The notes under the pieces were generated by a model. It did not search any database, had not been told where the DNA came from, and saw only the letters and a program-made list of their open reading frames with translations. A DNA stretch of 9,221 nucleotides, from NCBI GenBank assembly GCA_009782085.1, contig WQUN01000227.1, positions 1 through 9,221 on the forward strand. Reading direction: 5' to 3'. The position numbers and the translations under genes are program-made. The stretch is from Bacillota bacterium. GTDB lineage: Bacteria; Bacillota; Clostridia; Lachnospirales; WQUN01. This document shows, piece by piece, positions 5,396 to 9,221 of this stretch (the first letter of the stretch is position 1; every line of letters begins with the position of its first letter).

Positions 5396-6040
5396 TGCTG
5401 TGATAATATTTATACACAGATTCCGCCGGGATGTGATTTTATTATTTCCTTTATAGAGGGCGTCGTCGACCATGTGTCCGACGCGTCGGTCATACTCGCC
5501 TGCAACGGCGTCGGCTACGGGATAAACGTCTCCCCGGCCACGATCTCCAGGCTCCCCTCCGGGAACGAGCCGGTCAGGCTCTACACGCACATGCAGGTGA
5601 GCGAGGACGCCGTTTCGCTCTACGGCTTTCTGACGCTGGAGGAGCTCCAGACGTTCGGCCTGCTGACGAAGGTCTCCGGCGTGGGCGCTAAGACGGCGCT
5701 CGCGCTTTTGGCGGCCCTCTCGCCCCAGCGGATAATGATCGCGATACTCTCCGACGACAGCGACGAGCTTTCCAAGGCCCCCGGCGTCGGGAAAAAGACG
5801 GCCCAGCGCATCTCGCTGGAGCTCCGCGACAGGATAAAGTCGAGGGACGAAAGGCTGGCCGCCCTCGCCGGCGCCCAGCAGGCAATAGGCGCTTCGGCCC
5901 AGCGCGGCGACGCGGCGGACGCGCTCGTCGCGCTGGGCTACGGCAGGCCGGAGGCAGTCCGCGCCGTGGCGGAGGCGGCGGACGGCATGACGGCGGAGCA
6001 GATGATACGGCTGGCGCTGAAAAAGCTGTCGGGAAGGTGA
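5387..6040 (+). CDS. ruvA: Holliday junction branch migration complex subunit RuvA
   Basis: RuvA binds four-way junctions as a tetramer and loads the RuvB motor during recombinational repair. The domain order is complete: an OB-fold (about 20-80) with the acidic-pin pair Glu73-Asp74 in SEDAVSLYGF, two helix-hairpin-helix motifs (LLTKVSGVGAKTA from 92 and LSKAPGVGKKTA from 128), and the RuvB-binding C-terminal domain (about 173-217). The start is unclear. Homologues begin at the residues matching Ile19-Ile-Ser-Phe-Ile-Glu-Gly, encoded from ATT at 5441. The only in-frame ATG is 5387, which lacks a Shine-Dalgarno at normal distance and sits in a hairpin loop. An in-frame stop at 5375 excludes anything further upstream. 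The coordinates use the ATG, but a rare ATT start is a real alternative. The next gene starts 34 bases after the stop. Confidence 0.95.
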   Translation: MRLCCDNIYTQIPPGCDFIISFIEGVVDHVSDASVILACNGVGYGINVSPATISRLPSGNEPVRLYTHMQVSEDAVSLYGFLTLEELQTFGLLTKVSGVGAKTALALLAALSPQRIMIAILSDDSDELSKAPGVGKKTAQRISLELRDRIKSRDERLAALAGAQQAIGASAQRGDAADALVALGYGRPEAVRAVAEAADGMTAEQMIRLALKKLSGR

Positions 6041-6074
6041 ACATGATTTGGCATTCGGCGGGGAGGCGCGATAC

Positions 6075-7322
6075 TTGAAAATAAAGAAGCCGCTGATCTA
6101 TTGCTGCTGGATAATATCAGGCTTAATCCTGCTGTTTGCCTTTACCGCCGATATGGGGCTGCATGGGTTTCCGAAAGCTCTGCTGATAAACCCGGCCCGA
6201 AGTGATGATTTGTTCAACACCCTGTTTTCGGTGCAGGCTACTATTGCGGTATTGAGCGTGAGCTTTATCAGTATGATAAGCCTTTTGGATAAAAAGACAT
6301 ATCTCGGGATGAGCGTGACGCTGTTTTTCGTTAAGTCCAGGAAACAAAAGGGGAAAACCATTCTGGAATTATCGCTGATAATGCTGATGTACGCGGCGGT
6401 GGCGCTGGAATTGCGGAATACCTGCGTTGTGCTGTTCGCGATGACAATAGCGCTGACTATGATGATGTTCCGGGACATATATCAGGTGATCGTGTTTGAC
6501 AAAAAGCTGAAAGGCGAGATTGCGGATCCTATCATCAAATCCCTGTTCAGCGGCTCGGGCGATATTGACATACATAATGAAAATGAACCGATATTTGTGA
6601 GCGGCCGGCTGCTTGGCGAAGCGGACAGGATCATCAGGACAAGGTCGCGGGAGGATGCCGACGACTTTATTAATTTCCTGATCGAGCTGTATTCACACGC
6701 GTTATACAATGAAAATGGGAGGTGGACGGATTTTGTTATAAACAGTCAGACAAATGCGGTATATAAATTCGCGGGTTTTTATTATTTCAATTCTAAACCC
6801 ATATATGATCTGCACGAAAAAGTCCTGGAATACGGAGCGAGGCACAAAAGCCATACCCTCGCGTACAGGTACTGGTATCGGCTTTACATGGACGAAAAAC
6901 ATTATTTTACTGACGTGACCGCTAAAAGTACATGCGAACATTTTTTTTCGTTTATGAGAATACTGGATTCCGGACTCAGGAGGGCGCTTGCCGTTGACAG
7001 CTTCCTGACGACGGAAGCCATGCTGAACGATCGCCTGCTGGAGCCTTCGTTTGTGGTGTCCATGCTTAACACATATGACAATATATATGATCGCCATACG
7101 GAAAACGACGAGTTCCTGATCCTTTGCCTCGCGATAATCGCGGCTTCTCCCGAGGTTAAACAAGAGGCGGAAAACACAGGCGTCATTGGCGGGCTGGCCG
7201 CCGCCGGCAAAAATAAGGACTTACGCATGACCGTCGCGGTAAGCGGATTTTGTTTTGATTGCCATATGGTAACCGATAAGAGCTATGACGATTTGGAGTC
7301 CGATATTTATGGTTTGCTATAA
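6075..7322 (+). CDS. Unknown membrane protein inserted between ruvA and ruvB
   Basis: I do not recognise this family. The 415-residue product has four predicted N-terminal transmembrane segments (about 7-25, 50-71, 97-114 and 117-133). A soluble region of about 280 residues follows, rich in aromatic and charged residues (for example FYYFN and YRYWYRLYMDEKHYF) and with no enzyme motif that I can name. Topology and location are inferred from hydrophobicity. I chose the TTG at 6075 because GGGGAGG stands 8 bases before it and the product begins MKIKKP, a natural membrane-protein start. A TTG at 6048 would add 9 residues. By hand count G+C is 22/60 at 6661-6720 against 44/60 at 7981-8040 in ruvB, so the gene is compositionally foreign. 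It could be co-transcribed with ruvA, but is probably an acquired insertion. Confidence 0.72.
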   Translation: MKIKKPLIYCCWIISGLILLFAFTADMGLHGFPKALLINPARSDDLFNTLFSVQATIAVLSVSFISMISLLDKKTYLGMSVTLFFVKSRKQKGKTILELSLIMLMYAAVALELRNTCVVLFAMTIALTMMMFRDIYQVIVFDKKLKGEIADPIIKSLFSGSGDIDIHNENEPIFVSGRLLGEADRIIRTRSREDADDFINFLIELYSHALYNENGRWTDFVINSQTNAVYKFAGFYYFNSKPIYDLHEKVLEYGARHKSHTLAYRYWYRLYMDEKHYFTDVTAKSTCEHFFSFMRILDSGLRRALAVDSFLTTEAMLNDRLLEPSFVVSMLNTYDNIYDRHTENDEFLILCLAIIAASPEVKQEAENTGVIGGLAAAGKNKDLRMTVAVSGFCFDCHMVTDKSYDDLESDIYGLL

Positions 7323-7354
7323 GCAACTTCCAGCCTTTGCGCGCAAACAATCCT

Positions 7355-7487
7355 TATAATCGTTCAGCCTGAAAATCATCCATTTGTCATTCTGAGCGAA
7401 GCGAAGAATCCTATTTTTGGCTGTTTAAGATCCTTCGCTTCGCTCAGGATTACAGTTGGAATATCATGCCAAAGCCGAACGGCTATA
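7355..7487. mobile_element. MITE-like element, degenerate copy 3 (133 bp)
   Basis: The left end TATAATCGTTCAGCCT (7355-7370) and the complement of the right end, TATAGCCGTTCGGCTT (7472-7487), resemble the terminal repeats of the copies at 418 and 4647. The core palindrome is at 7385-7454, with left-arm flanking bases (GAAAATCATCCA) similar to those of copy 1. It fills most of the 185-bp gap before ruvB and ends 10 bases before the ruvB ribosome binding site. In RNA the core would form a long hairpin just upstream of ruvB. Confidence 0.55.
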
Positions 7488-7497
7488 ACCCCCCATC

Positions 7498-7502
7498 GGA
7501 GG
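7498..7502 (+). promoter_or_regulatory. ruvB ribosome binding site
   Basis: GGAGG is followed by five C and then the ATG at 7508. It decides the start in favour of 7508 over the in-frame ATG at 7466, which lies inside the MITE-like element and has no such site. Confidence 0.75.
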
Positions 7503-7507
7503 CCCCC

Positions 7508-8506
7508 ATGTCCCAGCGCCTGATCACCACCAGCTTCAAGGACGAGGACGAGGAGATCGAGCTTAAGCTCCGCCCGAGCTCCTTTGACCAGTATATCGGC
7601 CAGGAAAAGGTCAAGAGCAACATGAAGGTGTTCATCGAGGCGGCGAAGCGCCGCGGCGAGGCGCTTGACCACGTGCTGCTCTACGGCCAGCCCGGCCTCG
7701 GCAAGACGACGCTCTCGGGCATCATCGCGGCGGAGATGCGCTCCAACATGAAGATCACCTCCGGCCCGGCGCTGGAGCGGCCCGGCGACATGGCCGCCGT
7801 GCTGAACGACCTCAGCGAGGGCGACGTTTTGTTCGTGGACGAGATCCACCGCCTGAACCGCGTCATAGAGGAGATCCTGTACCCGGCGATGGAGGACTTC
7901 GCCTTCGACATAGTGATCGGCAAGGGCCCGGGGGCCAAGAGCATACGGCTGAACCTGCCGCGCTTCACCCTCGTCGGCGCGACGACGCGCATCGGCCTTC
8001 TGACCGCGCCGCTGCGGGACCGCTTCGGCGTCGTCCAGCACCTGGAGCCGTACAGCGTGGCGGACCTGGTGACGATCATCAAGCGCTCGTCCGTCGTGCT
8101 CTCGACAGCCGTCACCGACCGGGGCGCGGAGGAGATAGCCCGGCGCTCCCGGGGCACGCCGCGGGTCGCCAACAGGCTTTTCAAGCGCGTCCGGGACTTC
8201 GCGCAGGTTATGCACGACGGCGAGGTCACGGAGGAGATCGCGAAAACGTCTTTGGACGCGCTCGACGTGGACCCCCTCGGCCTGGACGCGGTGGACAAGA
8301 AGATGATGAACGCGATCATACACAAATTCGGCGGCGGGCCTGTCGGCCTGGACACGCTCTCGGCCTCGATCGACGAGGAGGGCGAGACGCTCGAGGAGGT
8401 CTCGGAGCCGTATCTCCTGCAGCTGGGCTTCATACAGCGGACGCCCAGGGGCAGGGTCGCCACGCCGCTGGGGTACAGGCACATGGGGGCGGAGAGGCAG
8501 GGGTAG
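7508..8506 (+). CDS. ruvB: Holliday junction branch migration DNA helicase RuvB
   Basis: RuvB is the AAA+ hexameric ATPase that pumps DNA through the RuvA-bound Holliday junction. The 332-residue product is full length for the family. Visible motifs are Walker A GQPGLGKTT (60-68), Walker B LFVDEIHR (108-115), sensor 1 VGATTR (156-161), arginine finger Arg170 in PLRDRFG, sensor 2 Arg219 in GTPRVANR, and the C-terminal winged helix (about 275-330) with GGPVGLDTLS. An upstream in-frame ATG at 7466 would add 14 residues encoded partly by the terminal repeat of a mobile element, and is rejected. RuvB normally follows ruvA directly; here a foreign membrane gene and a 133-bp element intervene, so it may rely on its own promoter. 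No ruvC is in the window. Confidence 0.97.
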   Translation: MSQRLITTSFKDEDEEIELKLRPSSFDQYIGQEKVKSNMKVFIEAAKRRGEALDHVLLYGQPGLGKTTLSGIIAAEMRSNMKITSGPALERPGDMAAVLNDLSEGDVLFVDEIHRLNRVIEEILYPAMEDFAFDIVIGKGPGAKSIRLNLPRFTLVGATTRIGLLTAPLRDRFGVVQHLEPYSVADLVTIIKRSSVVLSTAVTDRGAEEIARRSRGTPRVANRLFKRVRDFAQVMHDGEVTEEIAKTSLDALDVDPLGLDAVDKKMMNAIIHKFGGGPVGLDTLSASIDEEGETLEEVSEPYLLQLGFIQRTPRGRVATPLGYRHMGAERQG

Positions 8507-8508
8507 GG

Positions 8509-8514
8509 TATAAT
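8509..8514 (+). promoter_or_regulatory. Possible -10 box for the URO-D-like gene
   Basis: A consensus TATAAT begins 3 bases after the ruvB stop codon. No recognisable -35 box lies 16-18 bases upstream, where the sequence is G-rich ruvB coding DNA. It could be a weak or activator-dependent promoter for the gene at 8605, or chance. Confidence 0.35.
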
Positions 8515-8604
8515 GCAACAGTTTCATAGGGGGCGCTGACGCATGAAAAAACCGTTTTGAAAATCGGCAACTCGGATTCAACGGAATTTCAAAGGAGGCC
8601 CCGG

Positions 8605-9221
8605 ATGGACTTCGCCGAAAACTGGGACAAGACCAAGGCCCGCTTCCGCGGCTTTTGGAACGGCGAAATAATCGACCGCTGCATGGCCGCGGCGGTCGCC
8701 CCGCGGGACAACGCCCGCTTCGGGGATTTCCCGTTCCCGTCCGATCCGGAGGGCCGGGAAAGCTGGTGGCTCGACGCCGAAAGGGTGTTCGAGCGGCAGT
8801 TCGACAGGATAGAGAACACATATTACGCCGGCGACGCCATTCCGTCGATCAGCCCGGACCTCGGCGTCGCGGGCCACGCGGGCTATTTCCGCGGCGCGGG
8901 GTACGCCTTCGGCCGCGACGCGATATGGTTCAGGCCGTTTATCGGCGGTATCGGGCAGGGGATCGGCGGGCTCGTCTTTGACCGCGAAACGCCGCTGTTC
9001 CGGAAAACCGCGGAGCACTGCAAATATTTCTGCGAGAGAAGCAAAGGCCGCGTTGCCGTGGCCATGCCGAAGGCCAGCGGAAACGCCGACGCCCTGGCCC
9101 ACGCGCTGGGGAGCGAAAACCTGCTTGTGGCCATGCTGGAGGAGCCGGAAGAAACCGCGTCCGCTCTGGAAAAGATGCAGTCGGCCTGGGAGGCGGTTTT
9201 CGCCGAGGTGAACCCCGTCCT
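8605..9221 (+). CDS. URO-D-like (uroporphyrinogen decarboxylase family) protein, 3' truncated by window
   Basis: The first 205 codons of an open frame that runs off the window. The start is firm: AAAGGAGG (8591-8598) lies 6 bases before the ATG. The N-terminus (NWDKTKARFRGFWNGEIIDR, residues 6-25), a Trp-rich segment near 54, PSISPDLG (80-87), IWFRPFIG (107-114) and SGNADALAHALGSENLL (158-174) resemble the URO-D-like proteins common in anaerobic Clostridia. That superfamily includes haem-pathway decarboxylases and corrinoid-dependent methyltransferases. This branch is probably not a haem-pathway enzyme, but its substrate is unknown. The C-terminal half, where methyltransferase members carry their zinc ligands, is outside the window. 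The call rests on pattern recognition of the N-terminal half only. Confidence 0.62.
   Translation, partial: MDFAENWDKTKARFRGFWNGEIIDRCMAAAVAPRDNARFGDFPFPSDPEGRESWWLDAERVFERQFDRIENTYYAGDAIPSISPDLGVAGHAGYFRGAGYAFGRDAIWFRPFIGGIGQGIGGLVFDRETPLFRKTAEHCKYFCERSKGRVAVAMPKASGNADALAHALGSENLLVAMLEEPEETASALEKMQSAWEAVFAEVNPV

Noticed and set aside
7466..7507. 14-residue N-terminal extension of RuvB
   Set aside because: The extra codons overlap the right end of a MITE-like element, and a good SD points to the ATG at 7508, where the family normally begins.
8543..8560. Five-codon ORF (MKKPF) between ruvB and the URO-D-like gene
   Set aside because: Too short to support, with no attenuator structure or conserved leader-peptide pattern visible.
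7376..8821. 481-codon minus-strand open frame opposite ruvB
   Set aside because: It is an antisense shadow of GC-rich ruvB. Its product is a monotone Arg/Ala/Leu-rich protein without known motifs, and it runs through the repeat at 7385-7454.

Overview
The window looks like chromosomal DNA from a GC-rich member of the Bacillota, probably a gut-type Clostridia (Oscillospirales-like) lineage. That placement is inference, resting on Shine-Dalgarno-led genes, the style of the Tgt, RuvAB and AsnB proteins, and a URO-D-like gene of a kind frequent in these bacteria. No rRNA, tRNA, CRISPR array, phage gene or transposase was found.

Layout. 1-660 is a gene-free pile of nested inverted repeats. tgt (tRNA-guanine transglycosylase, queuosine pathway) lies on the minus strand at 665-1798. 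A 555-bp intergenic region follows, with a good sigma-A-type promoter, an adjoining 20-bp palindrome and further repeats. It leads into an asparagine synthase gene on the plus strand (2354-4369). Its synthetase domain looks intact, but its glutaminase domain carries Ser instead of the catalytic Cys plus a roughly 50-residue repetitive insert. 4370-4906 is again gene-free and repeat-packed. A small three-helix membrane protein (DUF4870/Tic20-like) sits on the minus strand at 4907-5257. Then come ruvA (about 5387-6040), an AT-richer membrane protein of unknown function (6075-7322), ruvB (7508-8506) and the first 205 codons of a URO-D-like protein (8605 to the window end).

How the genes fit together. 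RuvA and RuvB form the Holliday-junction branch-migration motor and are usually adjacent, with queA-tgt often close by. Here an unrelated low-GC gene and a small palindromic element separate ruvA from ruvB, while tgt lies 3.6 kb away on the opposite strand with asnB and repeat blocks between. This suggests the ancestral ruvAB-tgt neighbourhood was rearranged.

The most notable observations are: (1) an AsnB with a probably dead glutaminase domain and a tandemly triplicated motif; (2) a previously unlabelled 119-133 bp MITE-like family, with three copies whose terminal inverted repeats and TA flanks can be read directly, built around the widespread 'CATTCTGAGCGAAGCGAAGAATC' palindrome; (3) the unknown membrane gene inside ruvAB; and (4) the missing canonical start codon of ruvA. 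I see no clear complete novel defence or metabolic system in the window.
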